A stretch of 64,000 nucleotides of DNA from Nocardioides nematodiphilus (GTDB lineage Bacteria; Actinomycetota; Actinomycetes; Propionibacteriales; Nocardioidaceae), in contig NZ_JAIWOY010000002.1 of assembly GCF_020216525.1 (NCBI RefSeq), positions 186,001-250,000 on the forward strand. Reading direction: 5' to 3'. The notes beneath the pieces were generated by a model, which was not told the origin of the DNA, ran no database searches, and was given only the letters and a program-made list of their open reading frames with translations. The position numbers and the translations under genes are program-made. Shown here piece by piece: positions 17,501-26,031 of this stretch (position 1 is the first letter of the stretch; each line of letters begins with the position of its first letter).

Positions 17501-19877
17501 GACCCCAGCCGATGCCGGCGCTGTAGTTGGCCGGCGAGCGCCAGTAGACCTGGATCGCGCCGGCGCGGGCGTCGGCGCTGACCTCCTTGACCGGGGTCGG
17601 CGTCGCCGCGAGGTACGACGGGTCGACCGTCGCTCCCCCCGACGCGGTCGAACGGTAGAGCGCCGAGGCGTAGAGGTCGACCTGGCTGGCGTAGGCGACG
17701 GGCTGGGCGCCGGCGGCGACGTAGTCCCAGGTGCCGGTGGCGAGGTCGGCGGGATCGGCGTCCATCACCGGGACGGTGCCGAGCGAGGGGACGGTGACAC
17801 TCTGCTGCTGATCGGGCACCGCGTAGGTCGCGGTGCCGGTCCAGGAGGCGGAGTAGGTCGCCGTGCCGGTCGTGGCGCTGGTGGGCGAGTTGTTGCCCGC
17901 CACCGAGAAGAGATACGCCTTGCCGGCCGTGAGGCCGCTGAGGGTGGCCCGGTACGACGGCACACCCGTGGAGGTCTGGCCCGCGCTGAGGGTCGCCACC
18001 TTGGTGGAGTCGCCCTGCTTCACCGAGGTGGAGACCACCACCTTGCCGGTCGCCGCGTCGATCGCGTTGAGGACCCAGAAGGTCACGCCGCCGGTGGGTG
18101 CGGTGCTGCCCGGGCCGTACGTCCCCGCGCCTGTCGAGAGCCGGCTGCCGGTGAAGGGATCGCAGGTCGCGTTGCTGATGCTGGGCCAGGTCAGGGCCAC
18201 CGAGGTCCCGGCGGTGCCGTTCGCGGTCGTGTAGGTGGGCACGACGAACCCGGATCCGGCCGGTGCGTTGCCCATCGCGGGACAGGTCGAGTTGCCGGCG
18301 CCGATCCGGTACGCCCCGGCCGCGACCGCGACGGCCGGGCCCGGCGTACCGGCGTTGATCAGGGCCGGCGCCAGCATCGGCGTGCTGAAGCCGACGCCGT
18401 TACGCGACTGGACCGCGACGGTATACGGCTTGCCGGGCACCAGGCCCGGGACCACGCAGGTGAACTGCGTCGGCGCGACCTGCGTGATGGTGCCGCAGGA
18501 GTACACCGCGCCGCTGCTGGAGGTCGCGGTGGCCGAGTAGCCGTCGACCAGGTCCGGGTCGAGCGCCGGCTCGGTCCAGGTGATCTGGATGCCCGCGCCG
18601 ATCCTGGACGAGCTCGGGTCCTGGACCGCGACGGCGGCGGCCACCACGCTGCTCACCGGCTGGGGGAAGGTGTCGATCGCGTACTTGTCGGCGAGGGGGT
18701 CGATCTCCACGTAGCCGATGTTGGGCGCCTGGTAGAGGTAGACCGCGCCGTTGGCGCGACCCCACACCTGCGACGGGCGGACCGTGACGGGGACGCCCAC
18801 GGCGTGGGTCGGGCCGCTGCCCGCGGCCGCGGGCAGCTCGAAGCGGTAGACGTGCGCGTCCGTGGTCGTCGCCGGCGCGCAGAACAGGTAGCCACCGGCG
18901 AGGGAGAGATCGCCGCAGGTCATCGTGCTGATCGGGTAGAGCCAGATCGGTTCCCACGTGGCGGGGTCGGTGAGGTCGGCGGCGAAGCTGCTGCCGACAC
19001 CGAGCCGGACCAGGCCGGTGCTGCCGGCGACGTAGACGTCGCTGCTGGTGGCGACGAGGGAGTTCGGCCTCATCGACGCCTTCGCGGTGCCGAAGGCGGC
19101 GTACGTCACGCTCGTCGGGCTGCCCACCGGGATCTGTGCGACGGTCCCGAGGTTGATCGCCGCAGCGGCCGCGTAGTTGCCGGCGTAGAGCGTGTTGCCG
19201 TCCGGCGAGAGGGCCAGGCCACCGGAGGGGCTGGTGACGGCGGTCGTCGTCAGCGCGCTCACGCTGGCGTCGGCGAGGTTGATGGTGTCGATCTCGCCCG
19301 AGGCGAGCTCGAGGTACGCGGATCCGGTCGGAGAGACGACGAGCGCGATCGGCTTGCCCGGCCGGGTGCCGCTGTACGTGGTCGGCGAGGCGACCTGTCC
19401 GAGATCGAGGGTCCCGGCCGGGGCGTACGCGACCTCGATGCCGAAGCTGGTCGTGCTGACCGCCTCGAGCGCGACGATCGCCGTACGGCCGTCACTCTGG
19501 GTCGCCGCCTCCATCATCGAGACCGAGGCGGCACCGCTGTGGAGCAGGACGCTCGAGGTGACGGAGTTCGTGACCTGGTCGACCAGGGAGATGCGGGAGT
19601 TCTGCGGGATGGTCGTGGTGCCCAGTGCGTGGGTCGCGACGAGGATGCCCCGCCCGTCCGGCGTCGCGGTGGCCGCCGTGGCGCTCAGGGTGCCGAGCTT
19701 GGTGTCCTTCGCCTCCGTGACGGCCCGGGCAGCCCCGGTGGGCAACAGCGCCAGCAGGGCTACCACCGTGGCGAGGGCGAGCCCGCCGCCCGCACCGGCG
19801 CGCGCTCGACTGGAGGCGCGTCCGATGACGCTCCTCATGACGGCTGCGGGCCCGGCCTTCGTCTTCGCTCTACTCAT
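14562..19877 (-). CDS. Giant secreted beta-propeller/Fn3 repeat protein
   Basis: A 1771-residue secreted protein. A basic N-terminus leads into a hydrophobic stretch GGLALATVVALLALLPTG and a likely cleavage after ARA. The next 400 or so residues hold propeller-like repeats (ALSPDGNTLYAGNY). The remainder is about ten Fn3-type modules, each with a WxxP strand and a Cys-containing loop such as CDITGLTNGxxYxVxV. Cys pairs recur in most modules, suggesting disulfides outside the cell. Its start could also be the ATG at codon 14. It shares architecture with the adjacent smaller protein, so the pair is a tandem duplication. No anchoring motif was seen. Function unknown. Confidence 0.8.
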   Translation of the reverse strand: MSRAKTKAGPAAVMRSVIGRASSRARAGAGGGLALATVVALLALLPTGAARAVTEAKDTKLGTLSATAATATPDGRGILVATHALGTTTIPQNSRISLVDQVTNSVTSSVLLHSGAASVSMMEAATQSDGRTAIVALEAVSTTSFGIEVAYAPAGTLDLGQVASPTTYSGTRPGKPIALVVSPTGSAYLELASGEIDTINLADASVSALTTTAVTSPSGGLALSPDGNTLYAGNYAAAAAINLGTVAQIPVGSPTSVTYAAFGTAKASMRPNSLVATSSDVYVAGSTGLVRLGVGSSFAADLTDPATWEPIWLYPISTMTCGDLSLAGGYLFCAPATTTDAHVYRFELPAAAGSGPTHAVGVPVTVRPSQVWGRANGAVYLYQAPNIGYVEIDPLADKYAIDTFPQPVSSVVAAAVAVQDPSSSRIGAGIQITWTEPALDPDLVDGYSATATSSSGAVYSCGTITQVAPTQFTCVVPGLVPGKPYTVAVQSRNGVGFSTPMLAPALINAGTPGPAVAVAAGAYRIGAGNSTCPAMGNAPAGSGFVVPTYTTANGTAGTSVALTWPSISNATCDPFTGSRLSTGAGTYGPGSTAPTGGVTFWVLNAIDAATGKVVVSTSVKQGDSTKVATLSAGQTSTGVPSYRATLSGLTAGKAYLFSVAGNNSPTSATTGTATYSASWTGTATYAVPDQQQSVTVPSLGTVPVMDADPADLATGTWDYVAAGAQPVAYASQVDLYASALYRSTASGGATVDPSYLAATPTPVKEVSADARAGAIQVYWRSPANYSAGIGWGLQTVKSYVATARYVDPAGKVTAKTCTVTGVGTGTSNCVITGLTNGVGYQVYVQAMGGALGPAAYVADAGVGTDTPVPPSYVGGDPAVTPALVMPIGLPGAPTSVKATIPAVSPNSAAPQPWGTATVTWLAPVDNGGRAITGYRITATPTDPTVGSTLISNQLTAYLCKPPFDPDLATAASFVNPIAARTQGADALDISDTTGAALSPSCDPSTSAKWGLSYTFPKGSLSSQTGWSFKVAAFTGYHDTTLADPVWWGADSAASTKVVPNGAPMPPTKVSTTVKPTAITATWTAPTVLGGWPLAGYQANLYHYVGGVAAAAGFCRTAVAVTSCSVAAGSDPGANADGGSYFFMVQAYNQGYAGGIPASNESVPSNTVAWYDTPDRIQSVDSAVPADKSIFVSWTAPSPGSQSLGKEPISSYTASATAGGTTKTCTTAPPASSCDITGLTNGTPYLVSVTESNPGATSGPEYFTGNPSIGKPATVTPGTVPAAPASVGVSPRDGGVDVWWTAPKSNGGAVVEQYVATVYPGGASCTVEMPGPLACAVEPLTNGVNYVASVVAVNTFGTSPASASSPIFVPFGLPREPLNVQAFPQNRTATVTWEAPVENGGKPLTSYQATAMPLVSGAGTLRSCTSGNPNPTTTTTKTTTPAPIVQVPLTCDITGLTNGVDYVVYVTATSAAGRSGRSAMTAPFRPIGSPDAPTGVVAYTDLGGPTAGTTTLHIGWNPSINDGGSPLVSYTATASNGKSCTAYGGQTWCDIHGLTAGIKYTVYVTAVNTDGYVSPASARSAPSAPAGPPTAPSSVVATGLEGGITVKWAAGKSHGAPITLYVVTLQPTGDVIRVPGNKTSIIVHDLDPALTYRALVQAESGPTLVSGMSRISNAVRPFLMPARMVKPKAKAVKTGQRYKVIVGWQAPASPGNPITGYIVKLVGGPQRQVAGRKRRAVFKGLAPRHRYAFTVTPIGRFGQANASPAVVVRTRG

Positions 19878-19927
19878 CGCCTCGGGCCCATCGGCAGGCG
19901 TCCGGCGGATCCAAGCGGGCGGGGCGA

Positions 19928-19941
19928 TTACACCGGTGTGA
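19928..19941. promoter_or_regulatory. Palindrome TTACACCGGTGTGA upstream of Fn3 operon
   Basis: A near-perfect dyad (core ACACCGGTGT) in the 78-bp gap between the LysE-type exporter stop and the start of the giant Fn3 gene. It is the only clear symmetry there, so it is a candidate operator for the Fn3 operon. No regulator can be assigned. Confidence 0.4.
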
Positions 19942-19955
19942 CTCAGACCAGGACG

Positions 19956-20552
19956 TCAGCCCAGGGCGAGCTTCAGGGCGATGCCGAGCATCGTGATCCC
20001 GATCAGGATGTCGAGGATCTGCCAGGACCGCGGGGTGGCGAGCAGCCGCTCCCCCGCGCGGGCCCCGAAGCCGATGAGGGAGAACCAGCAGATGCTCGCG
20101 GTCATCGCGCCGTACGCGAACCACCAGCGGTGGTCCTGGCCGTTGGCGATCGAGCCCAGCATCAGCACCGTGTCGAGATAGACGTGCGGGTTGAGGAACG
20201 TGAACGCGAGCGCGGTGGTGATCGCCGACCGGCGGGTGGGAGCGCCGCGCTCGGCCGCGGCGAGGGTCTGCGGGTGGCGCGCGTTGCGCAGCGACCGCAC
20301 GCCGTACCAGGCGAGGAAGACCACGCCGAACCACCGGACCGTCGTGATCGCCCACGGCGCCTGCTCGATGACCGTGCCGATGCCGGCGACGCCCGCCGCG
20401 ATGAGCACGACGTCCGACAGGGCGCACACCAGCACCACCGGCAGCACGAACCGGCGGGTCAGGCCCTGGCGCAGGACGAAGGCGTTCTGCGCGCCGATCG
20501 CGACGATCAGGGTCAGGCCGGTCAGCAGGCCGGTCATGGCGGAGTGGAGCAC
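19956..20552 (-). CDS. LysE/ArgO-type amino-acid exporter
   Basis: A 198-residue membrane protein with about six helices. The N-terminal LTLIVAIGAQNAFVLRQGL is the LysE/ArgO signature, and FTFLNPHVYLDTVLM matches the conserved NPHVYLDT motif. The family exports lysine or arginine by proton-coupled antiport. The first start is a GTG at 20552; an ATG five codons later (20537) is equally plausible, and neither has a clear ribosome-binding site. The usual LysG/ArgP regulator is not next to it. Confidence 0.85.
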   Translation of the reverse strand: MLHSAMTGLLTGLTLIVAIGAQNAFVLRQGLTRRFVLPVVLVCALSDVVLIAAGVAGIGTVIEQAPWAITTVRWFGVVFLAWYGVRSLRNARHPQTLAAAERGAPTRRSAITTALAFTFLNPHVYLDTVLMLGSIANGQDHRWWFAYGAMTASICWFSLIGFGARAGERLLATPRSWQILDILIGITMLGIALKLALG

Positions 20553-20642
20553 GAGGATGACCGTAGACGCCGCGTGCCGCGCGATTCACTTCGGTGACTC
20601 CTGTCCCGTCCGATAGGTCTTTTACCGACGACGGAGGAGCCC

Positions 20643-22892
20643 TTGCATCCCGCGCCCCACCCCGCAGACTGGGCCCGCCTCGAGCGCGCATTGAAGCGGC
20701 AGGAGATCGCCGAGGAGGCCGCCCACGTCGGCACCTTCGAGGCCGATCTGGCGACCGGCGAGCTCACCATCTCCCGCGAGGTCGCGCGGCTGCACCATTG
20801 GGATCCCGCGCTGCTCACGCTGTCCGGCCAGGAGTTCCTGCGGTCGGTCCACCCCGTGGACCGAGACCGGATCATGGGGCTGGCCGGCAGCCGCGAGGAC
20901 TTCACCGTCGACTACCGCTTCCTGTGCCCCGACGGCATCAGCACCCGGATCTTCGAGATCTCCGGACGCTGGCTCGCTGTGGACGCCGAGACCGACCATC
21001 CGCGTCATCCGGGCTACTTCGTCGGCGTCGAGCGCGACGTCACCGAGCAGCGGGCCCAGGAGGCGCAGCTGCGCCGGCTCGCCCTCCACGACTCCCTGAC
21101 CGGCGCCCTCAACCGTCGCGGCTTCGAGGACCTCCTCACCCGCTACGCCGCCGAGCACGCGGTGCCCGACTCCGGGTCTCTGCTGATGATCGACCTGGAC
21201 CACTTCAAGCACCACAACGACACGTACGGCCACGCGGTCGGCGACGCACTGCTGGTCGCGATCGCCTCCGCGGTCCAGGAGCACCTCGGCCCTGAGGAGG
21301 CGATCGGCAGGATCGGCGGCGACGAGTTCGCCGTGCTGCTGCCGGGCCGCGACCCCCACGCGGCACGGTCGGTCGCCGACCAGCTGCTCAGCGCGATCGC
21401 CGGCGCCGCCGAGGGCGTCTCGCCCGACCCCGAGCACCCCGTGACGGCGAGCATCGGGGTCGCTGCGTTCACCGACGACGCCGACCCGACGCTGGTGCTG
21501 CGCCGCGCCGACGAGGCGATGTACGCCGCCAAGAGCGCCGGCGGCGCCCGGTCGGCGGGCTGGGGCAAGCACCAGCAACATCCGGAGGAGGCCGGGTCGG
21601 GCACCTCCGAGCTCGGCACGACGATCGGTCTGCCGGATCGCGCCGCCTTGCTGACCCGGATGGAGCAGCGCCTCGCCGGTGCCGATGCCAGCCGAGAGCT
21701 GGTCACGATGACGGCGTACGTCGTCGACGTCTTCGGCCTCGAGCTGCTCGGGCGCGAGCGTGCGGCTCACGCGCGGGAGCAGGTACTGCGAGGGCTGGTG
21801 GCGCAGATCGCCGCGCTCGGCGGCGCCGGCACCCCGATCGGACTCCTCGACGAGTGCCGCGTCGCTGCCCTGCTCCCGGTCGCCACCCCCGCTGACCTCG
21901 ATGAGCTGACGCGTGCGGTCCATGCCGCCGTCGAGGGAGCTGACGACGCCGACGACGTGGCGTTGTCTGCGATGATCGGGGTGGCGACCTGGGAGCCGGG
22001 CACCGACCCGTTCGTGCTGCTCCAGAACGCGATCATCGCCCTGACCGCCGCCCGCGTCAACGGCCCGGGCTCGGTCCGCAGCTACGACCCCGAGCTGCGC
22101 TCGTGGGCGAGCAGCCGCACGAGTCGGCACGTCACCCTCAGGCGCGCACTGGAGCGTCGCGAGTTCCGCTTGCACTTCCAGCCCGCCGTCGAGCTCGCGA
22201 CCGGCACCTTCAGCCGCGCCGAGGCACTGGTGCGGTGGCAGCAGCCGACCGGCGGCATCGTCGGCCCCGACGTGTTCATCCCGTTCGCCGAGGCGACCGG
22301 CCTGATCCTCCCGCTGGGTGAGCAGGTCGTCGACCTCGCCGTCCAGCAGGCCCGCGCCTGGCGCGCGCCGCTGCCCGACCTGCGGATCTCGCTCAACATC
22401 TCCGCGATCGAGTTGAGCACCCCGGGCTTCGCCGAGGGCCTCATCGAGCGGGTCGCCGCCGGCGGGGCCGACGGCTCGCACTTCGCCCTCGAGGTCACCG
22501 AGTCGGCCGTGATAGCCAACCCCGTGGTGGCGCGCGCAGCTCTGTTGCGTCTGCGCGAGGCTGGATTCCGGGTGGTGATCGACGACTTCGGCGCTGGTCA
22601 CTCGACGCTGGCCCGGCTGACGGACATCCCCGTCCAGGGGATCAAGATCGACATGGGTCTGGTGCAGCGGCTCAGGACGGACCCGGCCAGTCGTACGGTC
22701 CTGCGCGCCATCGTCGACGTGGGCCGTGCCTACGACTTCACCGTGACCGCCGAAGGCGTCGAGGACGCCGAGACGTTCGACATCGTGCGCGATCACGGGG
22801 TCGGCTGGGTGCAGGGCTTCTACGTCTCGCACCCGCGGCCGGCCGAGGAGCTGGACGACGTCCTCGCGGGCTCGTGGGACAGGTATCTCTAG
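20643..22892 (+). CDS. PAS-GGDEF-(degenerate GGDEF)-EAL cyclic-di-GMP protein
   Basis: A 749-residue soluble signalling protein. It starts at TTG 20643 behind GGAGGAG. Residues about 20-140 form a PAS domain; 147-305 a GGDEF domain with an intact GGDEF at 225-229 and DHFKHHNDTYGH; 325-485 resemble a second GGDEF fold in which the active loop reads DECRV; about 495-745 form an EAL domain with EALVRW at 527-531 and DDFGAGHST. No RxxD inhibitory site precedes GGDEF. It can in principle both make and break cyclic-di-GMP, with the PAS domain sensing a signal. No membrane segments. Confidence 0.88.
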   Translation: MHPAPHPADWARLERALKRQEIAEEAAHVGTFEADLATGELTISREVARLHHWDPALLTLSGQEFLRSVHPVDRDRIMGLAGSREDFTVDYRFLCPDGISTRIFEISGRWLAVDAETDHPRHPGYFVGVERDVTEQRAQEAQLRRLALHDSLTGALNRRGFEDLLTRYAAEHAVPDSGSLLMIDLDHFKHHNDTYGHAVGDALLVAIASAVQEHLGPEEAIGRIGGDEFAVLLPGRDPHAARSVADQLLSAIAGAAEGVSPDPEHPVTASIGVAAFTDDADPTLVLRRADEAMYAAKSAGGARSAGWGKHQQHPEEAGSGTSELGTTIGLPDRAALLTRMEQRLAGADASRELVTMTAYVVDVFGLELLGRERAAHAREQVLRGLVAQIAALGGAGTPIGLLDECRVAALLPVATPADLDELTRAVHAAVEGADDADDVALSAMIGVATWEPGTDPFVLLQNAIIALTAARVNGPGSVRSYDPELRSWASSRTSRHVTLRRALERREFRLHFQPAVELATGTFSRAEALVRWQQPTGGIVGPDVFIPFAEATGLILPLGEQVVDLAVQQARAWRAPLPDLRISLNISAIELSTPGFAEGLIERVAAGGADGSHFALEVTESAVIANPVVARAALLRLREAGFRVVIDDFGAGHSTLARLTDIPVQGIKIDMGLVQRLRTDPASRTVLRAIVDVGRAYDFTVTAEGVEDAETFDIVRDHGVGWVQGFYVSHPRPAEELDDVLAGSWDRYL

Positions 22893-22929
22893 GGCGGCCT
22901 GCCCTATGGCGTCATCTGACGGTGACGCC
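22890..22929. terminator. Two tandem hairpins after the cyclic-di-GMP gene
   Basis: TAGGGC (22890-22895) pairs with GCCCTA (22901-22906), a stem that includes the stop codon. Immediately after, GGCGTCA (22908-22914) pairs with TGACGCC (22923-22929). Together they are a plausible terminator, although no T-run follows. Confidence 0.5.
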
Positions 22930-23018
22930 TGACCCATTGTGGGTAGGAGGTCCGTCCGTTCGACCGGTTGTCTTCACCCGCCGTCAACCTAGGATCCATC
23001 GAAGAAACCTGTCGACGA

Positions 23019-23036
23019 CCGAGCATCGATGCTCGG
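23019..23036. promoter_or_regulatory. Perfect 18-bp palindrome upstream of lytic transglycosylase
   Basis: CCGAGCATCGATGCTCGG is fully self-complementary. It lies 50 bp before the ATG of the transglycosylase gene. With no loop it is more likely a protein-binding site than an RNA hairpin. The regulator is unknown. Confidence 0.5.
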
Positions 23037-23086
23037 CCCGCTCCCTCCCCCGGCTCAGCCGCACCAGCTCAAGATCCGAAGGCATC

Positions 23087-24556
23087 ATGACCCGCCGCAG
23101 CCTCCGAAGCACCCGTATCGCCCGCGCACTCGTCCTCCTCCCGACCGCGTTGTGCGTCAGTGGCGTCGTGGTCGCGGTGCAGCACGAGGACGAGACGGCA
23201 GGTCTGCGCTCGGTCGCTGATCCGACGACGGCACCGTCATCGACCCCGGCATCCGCCCCCGCATCCACCCCGGCGTTCGCGCTGGCGCCGGCACCGGCGG
23301 CCGCGGTCACGCTGATGCCGGGAGCCGGCCTGGCGCCGGCGACCGTCATCCCCGGCGCGAGCGTCACCCGCGTACGGCCCGGCCACGTCACGAACGTCGC
23401 CTCCAGCGCCGTCGCCCCACTCGCCGGCCGCCGCGCCCTGACCGCGATCGACACGACGCCGGCCGCGTCGGCGGTCGCAGGGATCGGGGTGACCGCTCTG
23501 GCGGCCTACCAGCGCGCGGCCGCGGTCGTCGACCAGGCGAACACCTCCTGCCGGTTGGACTGGACGCTGCTCGCCGGGATCGGCGCGGTCGAGTCCGGTC
23601 ACGGCACGTACGGCGGCAGCGAGCTCGACACGGCCGGCATGGCCACCCCGGCGATCCAGGGTCCGGTGCTCGACGGCCGCCACCACACCCGACGGATCGC
23701 GGACACCGACGCCGGCCGTCTCGACCACGACAACCGCTACGACCGGGCGCTCGGCCCGATGCAGATCCTCCCGGCCACCTGGCTGCAGATCGCGGTCGAC
23801 GCCGACGGGGACGGACGACGCGACCCGCAGGACATCAACGACGCGGCGCTGGCCGCGGCGGTCTACCTGTGCTCGGCCGGCGACGACCTCTCGACGCCGG
23901 CCGGCGCCCGAGCAGCGGTGCTGCGCTACAACCACAGCGCGATGTACGCCGACACCGTGCTCGGCCTGGCCGCCGGATACGGGCAGGACACCAGCACCAC
24001 CAGCCTCGTCGGTCTCGTGACCTCGGGTGGCGGGGTGGTGAGCGCCGTCGACGCCCAGCCCGCGGCCGAGGCGCCGAAGCATCACCCCCACGCGCCGAAG
24101 CAGCACGTGAAGCCCCACGCGCCGGAGCAGCACGCGGTGTGGCACCAGACGAGTCATCCCGCGCCGCAGCATCCCGTCGCTCCTCCGGCACCGACCGCGG
24201 CACCCAAACCGCCGGCCACGGCACCCAAGCCGCCGGCCACGGCACCCGAGCCGCCCGCCACGGCACCCGAGCCGCCGACCACGCCTCCGACCGACACCCC
24301 GGCTCCCCTCGTACGTGAGGCCGCCTGTCGCAACGCGATCGTGGCGGCCTACCCGAGGGCGAGCACGGACGCCGTCGCCTCCGCCGTCGCCGCATGCATC
24401 CAGGCCATCACCGGCCTGAGCGACGACCGGGCCGAGGACGCGCTGCCCCATCTCGTCGCAGGTCTCGCGGCATCCGTCCCGGGTCTCGAGCCCGCTCCCG
24501 TCACCGCGCCTGCCGACGACGCCTCGCCTGCTCCGCAGGAGCCGGTCTCGCCCTAG
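23087..24556 (+). CDS. Secreted lytic murein transglycosylase with Pro/His-rich tail
   Basis: A 489-residue exported peptidoglycan-cleaving protein. A basic N-terminus and hydrophobic helix (ALVLLPTALCVSGVVVAV) serve as signal or anchor. A low-complexity Ala/Pro/Thr linker precedes the catalytic domain at about 130-340: LLAGIGAVESGHG carries the catalytic Glu169, and RALGPMQILPATW is the family's second motif. The C-terminal part has a His/Pro-rich segment, then PPATAPK/E repeats, then a small domain ACRNAIVAAYPRASTDAV with paired Cys. The catalytic domain matches actinobacterial SLT-type proteins; the tail probably spans the wall. Confidence 0.85.
   Translation: MTRRSLRSTRIARALVLLPTALCVSGVVVAVQHEDETAGLRSVADPTTAPSSTPASAPASTPAFALAPAPAAAVTLMPGAGLAPATVIPGASVTRVRPGHVTNVASSAVAPLAGRRALTAIDTTPAASAVAGIGVTALAAYQRAAAVVDQANTSCRLDWTLLAGIGAVESGHGTYGGSELDTAGMATPAIQGPVLDGRHHTRRIADTDAGRLDHDNRYDRALGPMQILPATWLQIAVDADGDGRRDPQDINDAALAAAVYLCSAGDDLSTPAGARAAVLRYNHSAMYADTVLGLAAGYGQDTSTTSLVGLVTSGGGVVSAVDAQPAAEAPKHHPHAPKQHVKPHAPEQHAVWHQTSHPAPQHPVAPPAPTAAPKPPATAPKPPATAPEPPATAPEPPTTPPTDTPAPLVREAACRNAIVAAYPRASTDAVASAVAACIQAITGLSDDRAEDALPHLVAGLAASVPGLEPAPVTAPADDASPAPQEPVSP
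24209..24284 (+). repeat. 21-bp tandem repeat encoding PPATAPK/E
   Basis: About three and a half copies of a 21-base unit (CCGCCGGCCACGGCACCCAAG and variants) lie within the lytic transglycosylase gene and encode the heptad PPATAPK or PPATAPE. The unit length keeps frame, so copy number could vary without breaking the gene. Confidence 0.8.
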
Positions 24557-24746
24557 GGTTGGGCCCGTCGGGTTCCACCGAGGAGAGCGGAGTCGGCCCT
24601 GTCCGTCCTAGCCGGCGTACAAGGCGACGAACACCCGGCCCCTCGAGATGGGAGATGCTGGCGCCCGTGAGCTGCTCACGACCCGGATCTGACGGACCCG
24701 GCCCGGGAGCCCAGCCGACCCGACCGGACGACGCCGACGGTGAGCG

Positions 24747-25514
24747 TCAGCGCGGTCCGTACTCCCGCACGAGCCACTCCTCGAAGGTGCCGCCCGCGAT
24801 CTTCGCACCGGGCGGGGCCTGCAGGGCACCGGCGCGGACCCTCCTCGCCGCCGCGCCGGGCAGCCTCACCGGGACGACCAGGAGCCGGCGGCCCCGCGCG
24901 TGGGCGGTGGCCCGCACCAGCTCGGCGAGGGTGCGCTTCACCGGACCCGCCAGGTCGCGCCGGACGTGCTGCTCGGTGAGCTCCTCGTGCGCGAGCGCCG
25001 CGAGCTCGTCGGCGACGACCTCGACGTCGACGGTCTGGACCGGCTGCTTCGGGCATGGCATGAGGGGGCCCTTGGCGACCCAGTCGATGAGCTGGCCTGC
25101 GAAGCCGTGGAACTGGGTCGCCCGCAGGATCGCCGTCGGCACCGGGCCGGCCTCGGTGGCGGCCTCCTGGGCGTTCTTGCCGTCGTAATGGGCGAACGCG
25201 CCCCCGCCGAGCCCGTCGATCCCGACGATGGACAGCGTGATGATGCGTCGTACGCCGGCGGCCTCGCCGGCCGACTGCAGCGTGCGCGCGACCGAGCCGA
25301 AGAACTCGACGTACTCCTCGGACGTCTTCGCCACGATCGACGTCGCGTCGATGACCACCTCGACCCCGGCCAGGGCGTCAGAGACGCCGGCGCCGGACAC
25401 GAGGTCGACCCCCGCCGAGCGCGCCAGCACGACCACCTCGTCACCCCGCTCCCGCAAGCGCGAGACGACCCTGCTCCCGACCAGGCCGGTGCCACCGGCG
25501 ACAGCGATCCGCAT
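24747..25514 (-). CDS. NAD(P)-binding atypical SDR (NmrA-like)
   Basis: A 255-residue Rossmann protein. The N-terminus RIAVAGGTGLVGSRVV is the GxxGxxG nucleotide loop of extended or atypical SDRs; VVIDATSIV and IITLSIVGIDG follow. The usual YxxxK pair is not evident: the corresponding region reads AHYDGKNAQE, giving Y-x-x-K spacing. It is therefore either a weak oxidoreductase or a redox sensor like NmrA and related proteins. It is a single gene, divergent from the membrane protein at 25576. Confidence 0.8.
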   Translation of the reverse strand: MRIAVAGGTGLVGSRVVSRLRERGDEVVVLARSAGVDLVSGAGVSDALAGVEVVIDATSIVAKTSEEYVEFFGSVARTLQSAGEAAGVRRIITLSIVGIDGLGGGAFAHYDGKNAQEAATEAGPVPTAILRATQFHGFAGQLIDWVAKGPLMPCPKQPVQTVDVEVVADELAALAHEELTEQHVRRDLAGPVKRTLAELVRATAHARGRRLLVVPVRLPGAAARRVRAGALQAPPGAKIAGGTFEEWLVREYGPR

Positions 25515-25575
25515 GAGGACTTCCTACCACTGCGCCGGACTGCCGCGACCGTTCTTGCCGGTCTAGCGTGGTGGC

Positions 25576-26031
25576 GTGCTTCCGCTGACCGGCTCCATCG
25601 ACCGGCCCCTCGACCCGGCCGCCCGCGCGTGGGCCGGACGCTGGGTGCCGCTGGCCTACCTCGGCGTCGCCGTCGCGCTGATCCCCTGGACCCTCTACCT
25701 GGCCGTGACACTGCCCGTGCACGCGACCGCGACGCACTACCGACTGGCCTGGGTCGGCTTCGACGTCATCCTGATCGTCGTGCTCGCACGGATCGGCTGG
25801 TTCGCGTGGCGCCGCGACCCCCGGGTCGTGCTCACCGCGGCGGCCGGGGCGACGCTGCTGGCCGCGGATGCGTGGTTCGACGTGACCACCGCGGTCTCCG
25901 CCCAGGCCCGGACCGGTGCGATCGTCGCGGCCGTGCTGCTCGAGCTGCCCGGCGCTCTGCTCTGCATGGCGCTGGCCCGCCGAGGACTCGCCACGCTGAT
26001 GGCCCGCGCTAGCGCTTCGCCGCGTCCCTGA
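25576..26031 (+). CDS. Small four-helix membrane protein
   Basis: A 151-residue protein started at GTG. Four hydrophobic segments are evident, beginning VPLAYLGVAVALIPWTLYL, DVILIVVLARIGWFAW, VVLTAAAGATLLAADAW and TGAIVAAVLLELPGALLC. It resembles uncharacterised actinobacterial membrane proteins but I cannot name a family. Its last 23 bp overlap the end of the convergent jetC gene. Confidence 0.6.
   Translation: MLPLTGSIDRPLDPAARAWAGRWVPLAYLGVAVALIPWTLYLAVTLPVHATATHYRLAWVGFDVILIVVLARIGWFAWRRDPRVVLTAAAGATLLAADAWFDVTTAVSAQARTGAIVAAVLLELPGALLCMALARRGLATLMARASASPRP

Noticed and set aside
22893..23086. Cyclic-di-AMP riboswitch upstream of a cell-wall hydrolase
   Set aside because: The expected conserved core could not be found; only a palindrome and two small hairpins are visible.
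24209..24284. CRISPR-like repeat array
   Set aside because: Repeats are contiguous 21-mers without spacers, in frame, and encode PPATAPK/E inside a gene.
24667..24679. GTGAGC-T-GCTCAC dyad as a terminator or operator
   Set aside because: Short arms in a 190-bp gap between convergent genes with no flanking T-run or promoter; too weak to list.
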